The notes under the pieces: generated by a model
What the model was told of the DNA's origin: nothing
The model's input: the letters and a program-made list of their open reading frames with translations, nothing else
Database searches by the model: none
Made by a program: the position numbers and the translations under genes
Shown here: in pieces, positions 46,686-60,247 of the stretch
Layout of the letters: every line of letters begins with the position of its first letter
How positions within the stretch are numbered: the stretch's first letter is position 1
Assembly (NCBI RefSeq): GCF_000003815.2
Contig: NC_049992.1
Location: forward strand, 13,711,014-13,775,013
Source of the DNA: Branchiostoma floridae
Lineage: Eukaryota; Chordata; Leptocardii; Amphioxiformes; Branchiostomatidae
DNA length: 64,000 bases
Reading direction: 5' to 3'

Positions 46686-47445
46686 ATGATGTCCCGTTTA
46701 ATGCATTTTGTATGGGATTGTCTTTGATTCTGCTTAAGCTTTATCAATTAGCTTAGCAACAATTGAACATTTTGAATACCTATGTCTAGTTACATTCATT
46801 AAACACGTATCATTGAGTATCATTGTGAACCATATTGATTCATTTATGCAAAATTCACCATAGAGAACCATACAAATAGTGGGAAAGACAAAAGACAACA
46901 CCTCTCCAAGTTGTCTCCCCTACGAATACCAAAGTAAGATCTATAAAAACAACAAACAACAAAGCATCGTTTGTTTTCACGAACAAATGAAACATTATAG
47001 AGCATTATGAGTGGCGTCACTATGCCCTCTGATGGTGGACATTCTTAAGTTGACGGAAAAGTTCTTATGCATGAGTCAATGTTTTGTATCAGGGACACAT
47101 GCACAGAAAATCCAGTCACGCAGGTACAACATGTTATCTGCATGTTTTTGTCGCAGATAAACGTGAACAGGTACATGTTGCCAAGAAATCAGAGATAATG
47201 TCCGACATGCTAACAGATGTTACCGCAAGAGATTGATGAAACGACGCTGCTGATGAAAGTATCAGGAGGCTTGCAAATAATGTTTTCGGCGTAACTAAAC
47301 CATATTTCCTCTGTACAATCAGTCAAAGACATGACTTGTTTGTTAAGTTTTACAAAACAAGCACTCAAGCTTCTTTGTCTACACAACCAGATACTATTTG
47401 TTTTAACAAATAACAAAAGACCTCTAAGTTACTTGTCATACCTTT

Positions 47446-47514
47446 CTCTCTCTCACTCACTCTCTCTCTCTTTTCTATCTTTCTCACTCTCCCACTCTCT
47501 CTCTCTCTCTCTTC
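47446..47514 (+). repeat. CT-rich low-complexity tract
   Basis: Interrupted CT repeats with CACTCTC variants. Confidence 0.85.
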
Positions 47515-50015
47515 TTGCACTTACTTTTGTACAAACTTGCTACTTTACACGTAAAGGATAGATTATACAAGTTTCCTTTATTGAAATCAGTAAATCTATT
47601 TTTTTGGTTATGAGTGTTTCTCAAGCTTTGTTAGTTGAAATTATGTTTAAGATTCCAAATTGATATATAACAGATCCCCCGGATATTTCTGACTGAACTG
47701 ATCCATTAAACTTTAACGTCATCCTATAGAACCAATTTCTAGCTTTCAGCTCTTCCAGTAAGTAACGTGTTTCATTCATCAATTTATTACTTAAACAAAT
47801 TTGTTGCATCATCGACACATACGTGCAACTTTATAGCATGTAATTTACTTCAGAGGAAAGTCAATAGTTCCTGATCACTATTTCATTAGCTTCCACGCCA
47901 GCAATCCTATCTTTTATAGCCCCTAATCTCTACTTTTGTTTCTGCTGGACATGGCCATTCAGTACCTATAGTTCTCACCTAGCCAAGAGCACAAAACCCT
48001 AAGAATAGAAAATGTCACTTGCTGTACAGATATTAAAGGACGGCCGAGAATGTCCAATCTGTAATTTCATTTCTGTGCCGGTTGCAAGGGTTTTTAATTT
48101 CCTGGAGTTGGTATCGTGCAATCACATTGTAATGACTTGCCTAGCTCACATCTGGTGAAGAGTTTTACACCAAATCAAGAATGCCCTACTGCCGGCCGCT
48201 TCCAAGATGTATATTATGTACAAAGCACATTTTACTATGATTCATACCTCTAGAGATGGTTAACTACGATGTTTTGTACATGTTAATGTCCGCCTCGGCC
48301 GTTTCGCAAGGTCGTTTTTGGTACAACATTCCCGGGAGTGGTGTGTGCGATTCATCAAACAATGCCGCAAACCGTCACAGTAGCGGAAATGTCACCCTGT
48401 TGTCATCAATCTTCCATGCTGGCTCGAGAATGACGTGTGGAACGACTTGATGTCTGGAAAAGGAGAACATTATAATATTTCTTCAACTGACAACAGAAAG
48501 ATTATCGACGTTTTGATAAAGTGCTTGCCTTTGATAGCTTGATTAAAATATATATCATCGGTGTTAACAGTCCAGCTCACATACATAGATGTCCTCACTG
48601 GGTTCACGCTTCGTCTGGCCAACATGCGCCGTATATTTCAGTCCGGTTTAAAGAAAGTTCCGAAGTTGATAGTTCCATATCTTTTCATAAAAATGTTTCA
48701 GTAGTTCTCTCAATACACAACGTATTTCATAATTTTAATTGTTATTACGTGTATGATTGCATTGGCTTATCATAAAGCGCCTTTTGTATAGTCAATGGTG
48801 ACGATTGAGGAGAAACCTTCTTCTGAACCGTTCCTGTCAGCAATTGTAAATGCGTCATCACATAGATATTTACTTTGATATGTCGCTTGCCTCTTCAATT
48901 ACTTTATATCAAAAACGTTATCAGCCATCGGGTATATGGCAATCTACTTTGCTGTTAATCACTGAGTATTGTAACTTCAAAAAAATTGCTTTTACTGAAA
49001 ATTAAGAATCATTACTGCCGCCTCCAAATGTGTGCACTCTAACTACGTAACACCGCGGGCTTTTAGACTGTCTGGTCTCGATGCTCCACAAAAAGAGGTG
49101 ATCAAGCACTGGCTTGAATTGTCAGACGATCGTAGAACGTAATGGGACAACTTTACTTCAATTAGAGACAATCTGCTTTTGACCTTGTTTGCCATTGGGT
49201 ACGTTTAGCTGGTAATTTGGGTGTAGTGAAACTTGGTTTCATCGTTACAAATTCTTTGATATAAATTTCAAGGAATATCATTTATAACTATTTCTGGCCG
49301 AAGACATGAAATAGTGCCGGGAAACAGACATGTTGTTTGATAAGAAATGCCATTGTAAGGTCTGCGACGCTCAAAGACTTACATGTGTGTATGTATGTCT
49401 ATTAGCATCCCTCCTAGTTTCAAAAACGATTCATGAATAGCACAATCAAAACTCAACTCTAAACAATTTCATTAGAGTGAAGAAACAAATACTGTTTTGG
49501 TTGATTGTGGCGCAATCCAATCTTCGGTGTCTTGTTTCTGTTGGGGTTTATAAACCATTTAGCCGTGTCTTCCATTCAGAAGATTACGGCAAACATATCA
49601 ATAATTCATTAGCCATAATCTAATAAGCCAACGTAAGAACCTTTTCTTCTGGGTCATCAATTAATACCTAATAATACCTTGGAAATTGTTTACCATTCTT
49701 CACGTGACGTAAGGTAAGCTATGTTGCATTATTTCTACAACATGACAACATTTCAGTCATCTATTGAAATATGAGGAGGAGCATGTAAAATTAGCCCATC
49801 AAACACCAACATGGTGAATTGCACCCACAGGGACAAGCAGCTAGACGGAAATTATGCAGAATTTGTATTCAGATGGCAGGCAATGGCTTTCGTTACTACT
49901 TCTCCTGGGTGTTTATGGCCATGGATGTTTTGTAAAGTGGCTTCTTGTCTTCACTCCTGAGAGGTGAGGTCAATGTTATGTTTTCAGTGGTCCCTTCTTT
50001 GTGCCATCCATATGT

Positions 50016-50158
50016 GATTTTAATTTCGCGGTAACACCATAGACTGCAGTCTAATACTATAGTAGAAAAATGTTCGCGGTGGTTTTAAATTCGCGGTGAA
50101 GTGGTCGCCGCGAGAACCGCGAACATTAATCCACCGCGAACATTTCTGCATTTACAGT
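50016..50158. mobile_element. MITE-like element with GC-rich internal hairpin (copy 2)
   Basis: Same core as the element at 3639-3782: CGCGGTGGTTTTAAATTCGC facing its complement, then TGCATTTACAGT. The left terminal repeat is missing and the region left of the stem has diverged. Confidence 0.75.
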
Positions 50159-51395
50159 ATCATAGATGTTCCGCAACAAATGCACAAAATGTCAACGCCG
50201 GCATTCGCCAATGTACCGCCTAACTTTGCCTAAATCTCACAAGTGCTGTTTGGCTGAAAATCCAATCCAAAGTAGCCACGGGACTCACATATATATATAC
50301 ATGTACATGTATATGTACATAGTAAAAGATTGAGAACAGGCAAAAAGCTATGGTTAATACGTTATGGCTAAATCACCACAATGGGACATCACGAATTTAG
50401 GACAACCTTTGAAAATTGAGCCAACACTGGTGCGTTCTAATACTAGTATGCGGACAATGCTCCTTACTTTACCTCTGATTGATTAGCACATCAAAACACT
50501 GTGCGATGCTTTGTATATCACATAACTGGTCTGACGCTCGATCTGGTTTGACGATCTCTTGTAAAGAAATGACAAATAGAAACATGTAATGAACAAATAT
50601 AAATGGTTAGAAAAAGTCGTAGATACACTCTATAAACTTTGGTGTTATTTTGCAAATTCTTCGCGTTAGATATAGAACGGAGAGTGTATTGGCAGCTGCA
50701 TTCAGTTCTGCGTAAGTTTCTTTAAAATAGTCCAGCATGTGTTTTTCATTCAACAGTGATTACCACATTTGTATAGAAGTCTATCAATCATAAGTTTCTA
50801 TATTGTTTCTTTTGGTTGCCTTATTGACTCTATCAAAATGCTTGGACGGGAAAGAGGTGAACAAATTAAGTTAATAAATGCCATTCCTTTGATATCATAA
50901 GATAAACTAGGCTCTCGTATACGTATATTTCCCAAGGTAGGATGAAGAGGGTCAATAGGGAATATACGTTACGATGCCTGCAAACTACAGACATCATAAA
51001 TTCACAAACAGTAATGAGAACTATGTTGTAATGTCGCATCTATCACTAATTACCTCAAATGAAAGATGCTATATATTACAATTTAGTGACAGCAATTATA
51101 GCAATACCAAAACTTAGAGCATTGACAGATGCAAGCTGTATGCTTCGTGTTGTCTAGCTACGACAATACAATAAAATTAGGCCTCTATAACAAGCATGAA
51201 ATGTGCAGCTTCTTATTAATGTAAAAATATGCATTTTCATCGATTGGATAACTTTGAAGCTACCGCCTTGTAGTCGGGTTTATTGGCTGACTGCCGCTGG
51301 AATGGCAAGGTGAAGGTTAGGCAACAGCAAGTAGATTTTATGGATGGCGTCCTTGCAGAGTGCAAAAATAATGAGATAGCACGAAGAAAACGAGA

Positions 51396-51870
51396 TGGGT
51401 AAAAAAACAAGATGGTTAAATTTTCAAAATAAACACTATAAACGTCGTAACAAGATTTAACAAAACGTGACAGAACGTGGCATCATAGCTAAGAAGGCAT
51501 CCATACCTGTATTAAAGAAGTAAGCTAGTGTAGTAGAAGTGATACTAGTGTGGTACACTAGTATCACTTGCCAAGCTGGCAACTACATTATGGTTTCCAT
51601 ATTGGTGGCAATTTAAAATTTACAACTATCCAACAAGTTTCACTTCTGCAACTATAGTCATGGCTACCTTCCTAGTGCCACTTCTACAAGTACGATTATC
51701 AGGTTACAACACATGTTTGCCTATTTTGGTCTATCTGACCATCTCCGAAGAAGAAAAAAATTCTTGCGTTTTTTTTTTTCTGAAATCAGGCGAAAATTAA
51801 AGAGTGCGCTGATATCATCCATAGAATTGACTTGCTGTGGCCTAAGTTGGACACACAGATCTAACTGGGT
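51396..51870 (+). repeat. Dispersed repeat, copy 1
   Basis: Shares in order with 59380-59740: AAATTTTCAAAATA-AC, TATTAAAGAAGT, CTAGTATCACTT-CCAAG, CACTTCTACAAGT, GACCATCT, GCGCTGAT-TCATCCATA and CTTGCTGTGGCCTAA. This copy carries an extra palindrome arm at 51537. Confidence 0.75.
51537..51569. repeat. Perfect 15-bp palindrome with 3-nt loop
   Basis: AAGTGATACTAGTGT, GGT, then the exact reverse complement ACACTAGTATCACTT. Confidence 0.95.
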
Positions 51871-54800
51871 CACTATCGACCACTCGGGGCACAGCAAGCA
51901 CGCCGCCATAACAGGTTACCCCATGCAGAACGGTCCAACTAACCAACTATTAAATTGTTGGCCGGATAGGACTTTACCTGACCAAATGACCTGTCTAACA
52001 ATCATCAATAAATCAATCATGCAATCATATTCATTTCAACTAGCCTCGGGTGATTTTCACTGACGTCTTATGGAAATGGTAAAGTCGAAATCACAAAAAA
52101 ATGTCCACACTACCTGCATATAAGTAATGATGCATATTGGTATAAGTAAGTCCGTACTGTAGCTACGTCAATATCTAGGATAACTTTAATACTTTGATAG
52201 AAGAAGGACTACGTACCAGTACCAATTATCGGAATAATATCAGGAATATCATCCAGATACAGGTCTAAAATACCGGAACATGAATCGTATCAGTACTGTA
52301 CCTGGGTATACACACACTTAGATATATATATGTTTTGACATATTTTGCGCCCATAATTACGAAAATGCAGGACTGGAAATGATTAAAGCATTAAAGCATT
52401 GTATTGGCATCGAAATCATTTTGATTTGAGATCCTCTCAGTACCTATACGTGCGCTTGATGTAACACTTAGTTAACGCAGCCCTAAAGGCGGCTGGTTGA
52501 TGTTACAGATTGCCAGCACGTTAGGTTTAGAAGCACGCTCCGCCATTAGGTGACAAACGGTAACGAGGAAATGTATCAACCAGAACACATGGCCCTTTTC
52601 CAAATCCATCTGATAGTTCCTGCAATAAAGTCATCTGGTATCAATGAGGACATGTGACATCGTCACTCAATATACCAGCTGATTAACTTGATGGTGAACA
52701 TTTTTAGGTTCAAGCTATGTGACATATAATATTCCATTTGTGCATGATACACCGAACATCGGAAACCTGATTCGTATGTGTGTCGTAGCACAAATGATGG
52801 AGAGTACAAGATGTAGCCTTTTTTTTCTTGAGCCGAAATTAAAACCATTCAGATTGATAGTAAATTTTATGTATATAGCGCGCTTTAATTGTAAAGACTG
52901 CTGGCCATTGTGAAAGCCTTTGCTATAGCCTTATGCATTAAGTTGATGTTTTGAGCAGTGAATCGGACGTATGAAAGCCTGGGTTTGGCTGTGCATGTGT
53001 GTATGGTAACTTCTAACTTCTAACTTACTACTTCCCATTATCTCACCACAGGACGTAAATGGTACCTCAAACATGTACCTCAATCAGTAAACATGAATGT
53101 AAAACTTCAATTGGCATCGTGAGTGAGTAACATCTGTGCACTAAGCCTACTTGCTAGCATTTCAATGTCTACAGATGAAATCTTACGACATATGTAGTGC
53201 CAATTTGTAATGCCCATTAACACGATAAACTACACGATCTAAAGTAACACGAAGAAAACATTTTTCTTCTTAATAATGATAGATATGAGCCTTGATTACG
53301 TCTTATGATTAATAAAATGACCACCTGTATATGTACATGAAACATTCTGCATGGATCTTAGTTACTACTCAGACTACTTTAGAATTGTCTCGGCGATTTT
53401 CCCCATCGCACCAGTAACAAAGATCACATAGCTCTAACTATCCATAACATCCTGCTTCAACTAAGGGATTGACTCATACTTGAGACAACAGACGTTCATA
53501 ACTGAAGTATAAATTGGACCAATTATAGAGACAACAAGCTTATATGAAACATAGGGGCTATAAATATAGATCATGCATACTTATGTCGCCTAGGGCCCAA
53601 TCACGGGAAGCAGACATTTAATCTAATTAATGAAGAACGATTGGGCGAGACTTGTAATATGCAAATGCTCATTTGTTCTACATTCTGCCTTATGTAATTC
53701 CCATATCATCTCATCTATTCTAATGATGCTTTTCGGTCCATGACTGTGAAACGTTCTTTTCTTTATTTCGGCTTGCGTGTTTATGTTACTGAATTTTCTA
53801 CAATGTATGCTCATTGATACATGATATTTTGTCAACGCAACTCATCAACAACACAGCATAACTAAATAGGACACTGTTTGAGAAAAGTTATGTTTTGGCA
53901 AAGAATAAAAACTTTTATTCATGTCTCGTATGCATCAGGGGTTATAAAAGTTCAAGGTGCTCCATTCTGGAGAATACATTTCAATTGGGCGTGAAAATAG
54001 CCTTGTACCTTCGTAACCCGTGAAAAATGTCTCTGACCAGGCATCCACAGGGTAGAGTCATTCCCGAATGAAGTCAAGAACAGAGACAGACATACTAAAG
54101 ACATACTGAAACGGCTCTACTTCTGACAGTTGGCAGGTAGAACCTTGTGATGTAATGTGACGTCGTTAGAGTATTATTTATTACCGCGAAGTGGTTAAGT
54201 TTCAGCACGTTCTTACAAGATGATATGTGTATATTTGGCAGCTACGTCTTGTCAGGGCCACTTGTTTTAGTCATGGCGAGGAAAGAGAAAAAGCGAGGCA
54301 TGTTTGAAACGAAGACATAACAGTACATCACGAGTCCTATCACTCTAATGGTATGGCACATTTCCAAACCACCTCGTCTCATTGGTGTGAAATATGAGCC
54401 GTAATGGAAGAGATAAGCAATGAATTTGATTCGTGATGCTAACGATGCAAAGTGTTCTCACCATGGTGTATACTCTGCGAGAAAAGACAACACAGCGAGC
54501 ATGTAGAGTGAAAGTAATAGAGAAACATCTTTCATGGAAGAAAACAAGCAATGATTAAAGATAGAACCATTTTAGCCAGCTAAAAGGGCATTTCTGTATC
54601 TTATTCGTAATGTAAAATCTAAACGGACCACTGAAGACTTCTAACCCTGGAGATATGACTGCGTTAGTTCATAGAATCATATTTTCAAAGGTCTCCATGT
54701 TTCATCAAATACGAAATAAACCTATTTTGTCAGTATAATGGTAAGACATCGAGTTCAGTTGAGCTCATCAAATAGACAACACGCTAGAATGAACCCGCAG

Positions 54801-55222
54801 GAATCTGCACCCAATGGAAATCTCAGCTCATCATGAAAATCAAACACTCTCCCAGAAACTGAAATGAACCATTAGACACGGTGATGTACCACACATATCT
54901 TTTAACAGCTTTTTATGGCCACTTTTCCACATTGCTTCATTCTGATGAAGTTGTAAATGACATGTGTAGGTCTGCTGGTAGATACCACCTTTACATCGAG
55001 AAAGCCGTACCCAGGGTGACATTCCCTAAGCCTGACTACAGGCGCCTTCTCGTTGCGTTTGGCATGCACAGTAAGGTAGGCTAATTATATAGACTCCTTT
55101 AATCCCGCAGTACAAGAAAAGTACGCCCATACATCATTCAGGTAATCCACTTAAAAGAAACAGTTTCCTTATCTTAAACACAGACGGTTGGAATGGCCAT
55201 GGCAAAGAGCGAGAAGGAGCGC

Positions 55223-55340
55223 GGTATGTCACTGCCCTTGGGGCACCTGTGTGGCACTGCGGGGTTAGTTCACTGCGGCACTGTTTTATTTTGTACCCGC
55301 AGTGCCGCACCGGTGCCGCAAATGCAGTGGGATATCACCT
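55223..55340. mobile_element. Foldback MITE of the GGTATNTCACTGC family, copy 1 (short)
   Basis: GGTATGTCACTGC, GGGCACCTGTGTGGCACTGC on the left faces GCAGTGCCGCACCGGTGCCG and GCAGTGGGATATCACC on the right, with about 40 bp between the arms. Confidence 0.85.
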
Positions 55341-56994
55341 GTAGGTTGGGCAGAGGGAAGAGAGTTCCGATCAGCAAAAAGGAACAACACATTGAGATGA
55401 TGAAAATACTCAAACAATATTCTGTATCAAACATTGACTGAAGAAGGTGACAGGCTGTCATAGAAACGTGATTTTATGTCTTGGTTGTGAATAACGAACC
55501 TTGGTATTCGGTGAGTTTGAGTTTCTTCAGATCCGCAATGAACAATAAATTAACAAATGAACACCTTTATTGTATATTTTTGCCCAATCGAGCTAAGTAC
55601 AGTGTACTTCAACTTCTACCATGTTTAAGCTACAAAATCGACAGACACTTTTTTCTAGAGGATTATGGTTTTACATTATAAAAGTACCGAAAGCTTTTCG
55701 TCTGGTACATGGAAAATCTTTAGTCTTAGTTTGAAGCAATACATCATTGTCACGTGATTCTGTCATACCCAACATAGCACATTGCCAGCTTATTTAGCCT
55801 CTTCACGAAGTACAGAACAAGATGGCACTTTGATAACGTACTACTTACTCGGCTTCGCGCATATTGTGATCCCGTCTTCAAGTGCAGATATCCGTTCTTC
55901 TATTCCTGTTGATTGATGACTTCGTTACCTTCCGTGTGCTATCCATACTGACAGAGTGGTTGGCTATCTCTTCCACTAGGAACACTCATCAATTTCACCA
56001 CAAAAATCTTTATCTCGGAACTTGAAGGGACTAAGAAAACGTTTCTGCGTCCACTTTGAAAACATGCTGAGGTCATCTGTTATCTGAAATTCAAAAGGCA
56101 ATCCACCCCCAAGAAAAAGTCTGCCGAAGACGCTTTTCATGCGATTCCGAGACGACGGAACGAAAGTGGTTCTTCCATCATGCTATTCCCAGCTGAAGTT
56201 GTATGAAACGTTGTGTGAGTTACGTTAATACGACCATTACTCATACCTGGGGAAACACACTTAGAAGATTACCGTTTTCTCAAACATTCAGCCAAGGCAC
56301 AAGAGGCTATTTCGTGGTATTTGCTATGCCACGGGGGGATTATGCAATTAGCAACACATGTTGATCATTATGTTGTTACGACATGAAGTCACAGATACTA
56401 GCAACCTGCGGTTTTGACATACTTTTGGTATTCTCTTTGTCGTTTTAGAGGATTAGAAACACTTAACTAGTGTGAAAAACGGCTCTCTACTATCTTCACT
56501 GTCTCTAAGTGTATAGTCGTATTGTCATTAATTAGATTGAAGAGTATAAAGTGATGTAAGATGAACGATTATTGCCCTGCAGGGAAGATTCCTAAGCACT
56601 TCAGGTGGATTCCGTTATGTGCTCTTACCAAGGTTACAAAGCACTGCTGTAGTCAGGAAGTGTTCAAGGCCATGTCTTACGGCCCAAGCGCGTTGGCGGA
56701 TGTCAGAAATGCCGATTTGATATAAAGAGAATCACTATGGGAGATCTAGGTTCTTGGAAATGCAGGGATGTGTCTCATGGGTTCATCACTTACACAAGAG
56801 AGAGTCATACTGATAATGTTCATTTCTACTTCCGGCAGTGAGGGTTGGCTGGTTCCAGTCGTTGCAAAGTTTATAAGATGAAACCTGTAGATTGTATGTA
56901 TTGAAAGGTAATATTTAAAGAAATGAGCAGTTTGCGGTCGGCCTTGCTACCATTGCCATCATGAACGCTTGGTATATGTAACATCGACTATCAC

Positions 56995-57190
56995 AATTCC
57001 ACCAGGTGCCATGATACCGCCACCTCAAAAAAGGCTTAGTATGGAGGTCTTCCCAAGATTGTCTTGAACACCGAATGTTGAATATCCTAAATGTAATACA
57101 ATTCAGATATTTAGGTGTTGAAGACAATCTTGAGAAGGCCTCTATAACAACGTTTTTTGAGGTGGCGGTATAATGACACCTGGTGGAATT
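56995..57190. mobile_element. Foldback MITE, AATTCCACCAGGTG termini
   Basis: The left arm runs AATTCCACCAGGTG, ATACCGCCACCTCAAAAAA, then CAAGATTGTCTTGAACACC. The right arm is the reverse complement of all three blocks in mirrored order and ends CACCTGGTGGAATT. Only a short centre is unpaired. Confidence 0.9.
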
Positions 57191-58573
57191 ATGCGAATGT
57201 ATGTTAATAATAATATGTAAAGGCTTTTATATACTTTCAACAGTAACAATAAAAATGACGAAAGATAAATTTTGATTGAGTTCTAATTCTGTCCATGTTT
57301 TGTCCCTAGCTACTTTCCAATAAGGAAGCTAAATAGTTATCGCCATAAATAATACTCGTTTCAACCTGAGTCTGGTGAGGAAATAGGACGCAATGTTTTG
57401 GGAGTGCTAGGGAATTCGTATGTTGCTTCTCTGAATGGTTTAAAGTGCGATTACATTTGCTTTTCGTTCATATTCAACGTACGCGCTTTAAGTCATTTGT
57501 GATGGAATATCCAAATGAGCATCGATGTAACCTCTGGAAGGACTTAGGTTAATGTCCATCTGAAACTTCAGATACATTTATCGATGTATTCCTCATTTAA
57601 CCAGGGAACGTTTATCACCAACAAGACGGTTTTCAAAGGCACATAAATCAATGTACTATGTACAGACTAAAAGCAACGGAATTCCGGCTGAAATATAAAA
57701 AAAAAAGATTATATTTACGTAATGGGATTTTATGCTATTCCAAGCTAAGACTCCGCTCTTTCGCGTTGACTAGACTACTTATGAGATGAGATGAACTTTT
57801 TTTATAATAAAAAAAACTTAGAAGTACATCATTGTAATACCGGGGCTGAATTAAAAGTACTGCAAATCGAACCTCCAACATTAGAAATGTAATACACAAA
57901 CTGTTTAATGCTTCTTGTAAAATTTACATTCAAAAGACCGCCACACTAACTATTCGGAGTTCACAATGCGTTCAAGAGAGTGCGAGCGGTGTTGATAACA
58001 CGGAAAGTTCTACGTAAACTGGCGACTTTCTCAGCTTCTTGCAATGTGATCCGCCCTTGCAAAGGAGCGAGTCACGATCTTTTTACATCTAAATGCTTCT
58101 TTCATACAGCCCCGACTTTCCTAATACCTGGCTAAGAACCTTTATGGCACGAGTTTCGCACGCGCGGCACTTAACTTGTGGACAGAGCACGTCGACGTAA
58201 CTTTCAATACGCTCCCTTAAGGTGTGTTAAAATCGATGTAGACAGGTTTGGCGGATGCCTAGTCTTACGGGCATAATTGCGGGGAGCAGTAAAGTTCTAA
58301 CCCCTGACTTAAGCCACAAACACCCTCCGGAAAACTACCCCCGCGTGGTGTCACGTTATGTCTGTGACGAATGTCTTTCACAACGGAAGTTCCCATTTTG
58401 ATGACTCACAGGGCAGGGAGTTGTATGTAAATGTTTGCCGAGTGGCCCGTAGGGTCTGTGAAGACTAGAACATTCTGCAGCACGGTCAAAAAGGTTAATG
58501 TGCAGGCTGGTCGGTCATGATGGCAGTCGGGCATTGTCGGGAATTGCTGGCATATACATGAGAAAACTCCCTG

Positions 58574-58825
58574 AAGGTGGTATCTCACTGCACTTGGGCC
58601 ATCGGTGCGGCACTGCGGGGTTCATTCACTGCGGCACTGTTGTGTTATTTTCGCCGAATTTGTTTCATAATTAAGATAATGTGTGATACGTACAAGTCTA
58701 ATTTAGAAGACAACAAAATACACAAAACGGAAGAAAATTCGTTATTTATCGCTAAAATTTGTTTAGTAATCTTTCGAAGCCCGCAGTGCCGCACCGGTGT
58801 CCCAAGTGCAGTGAGATTCCGCCTT
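58574..58825. mobile_element. Foldback MITE of the AAGGTGGTATNTCACTGC family, copy 2
   Basis: AAGGTGGTATCTCACTGCAC, CGGTGCGGCACTGCGGGG on the left and CCGCAGTGCCGCACCGGTG, CAAGTGCAGTGAGATTCCGC on the right, with an AT-rich 120-bp middle. Confidence 0.88.
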
Positions 58826-59379
58826 TACATATGCAGTGCAGAGGTGTGAAATCTGTTCTTCTCTTAACACACTGCTTCTCATGACACTTTCAGATCATAA
58901 AACAGTATACAGTGTCATCAATGTTTTACAGTGTTCTCTTAATATCCCGTTTATGTACAATTTAACAAGCATTTTACCACGTTGTGCTGTGATACTTTTA
59001 TCCTTTATCTCTATTATGTTGCAACTTAAAGAACTGAGCTAATACATTATAGTACATATAAAACTATACTTGCTGTATGAACATGGGTAACGCATGGATA
59101 TTCAGTCACCTTACCATCATGTATAAGAAATGACATCTTTTGTCTTGGAATTGATAGCATCTTGAACGTTGGCTGCCTTAACGTTTCTGCAAGAAAGGTA
59201 TGAAAAAGTAACTTTTTCAGACACAGGATTAATTCGTTGCAATTGTCAAATGAACAATTATTTTCCTTACAATACAACATGGTATGTAATTGTTCCTATG
59301 CTACTTTTTCATCTGTCCGTAAAACTTGAAATAAGGCAACAGAATGTATATTCAATAGATGACATCATTTAGACTTCAA

Positions 59380-59740
59380 ATTCAAATGCCCAAATTTTCA
59401 AAATAGACAACATAAACGTTGTTATATTCATTTAATATAGTGACAAAGCATTTTATCACTATGAGCCAACAAGTCCTTTAATATATTTCTGTATTAAAGA
59501 AGTTACTCTTGTGCGATGACTAGTATCACTTACCAAGTTGGAAACTACAGCCATGGCTTTCTCACTAGTGTCACTTCTACAAGTCCAACCCGGATATGAC
59601 ATGACATATTTTGAAGTTTGGGTATTTTCTCGTCATGTTGACCATCTTTTGAAGGGAATCAGGAGAAAATTTATGAGCGCGCTGATGTCATCCATAAAAT
59701 GTACTTGCTGTGGCCTAACGAAGAAGACAAGATGGTGATA
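59380..59740 (+). repeat. Dispersed repeat, copy 2
   Basis: Matches 51396-51870 in block order and orientation, with indels. Only the right half of the palindrome (ACTAGTATCACTT) is present here. Confidence 0.7.
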
Positions 59741-60061
59741 CACTTAGTCACAATACTTCCACTCATGTTGCTTGTTTGTGCGATGATTCGTGCTTAGCTT
59801 GACATCATAATGTACATGTTTTGACAATATTCTGAAGCCATGTCTGTTGTACTTATATTTAATGCATGTGCTTGTCTCTGTGTATCTTGTGCCGCTGTCG
59901 AAGTAAAAGACGTTATATAAGTTCATAGTTGAGAAATGCAATCTTAAGGAATGTTATTTAAAAGATGTTGAAGATCACCGAAAAAGTTTGTATGATCAAG
60001 GGGACTTCAACCTCCTTGGTATGATCCATTCTCGGTGACTTGCTTTCTTGTCGGCTTTGTT

Positions 60062-60247
60062 AAGGTGGTATTTCACTGCACTTGGGGCACCAGTGTGGCA
60101 CTGCGGGGTTAGAACGATACTCAACTAATTTCAGGTAAAGAAAGAATCTTCTTGCAAATTGTGCATTTTGTTGTTATGCTTTTTACTTATTACACAATAT
60201 CTAAATTGACCGGTGACCCAAGTGCACTGAGATACTCGTACCACCTT
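60062..60247. mobile_element. Foldback MITE of the AAGGTGGTATNTCACTGC family, copy 3
   Basis: AAGGTGGTATTTCACTGCAC, CAGTGTGGCACTGCGGGG on the left; GGTGACCCAAGTGCACTGAG and TACCACCTT on the right. The inner right arm (CCGCAGTGCCG) has been lost and the middle differs from copy 2. Confidence 0.8.

Noticed and set aside
48256-48450. 64-codon open frame rich in Ser and Gly
   Set aside because: No signal peptide, no supported neighbours and no recognisable domain.
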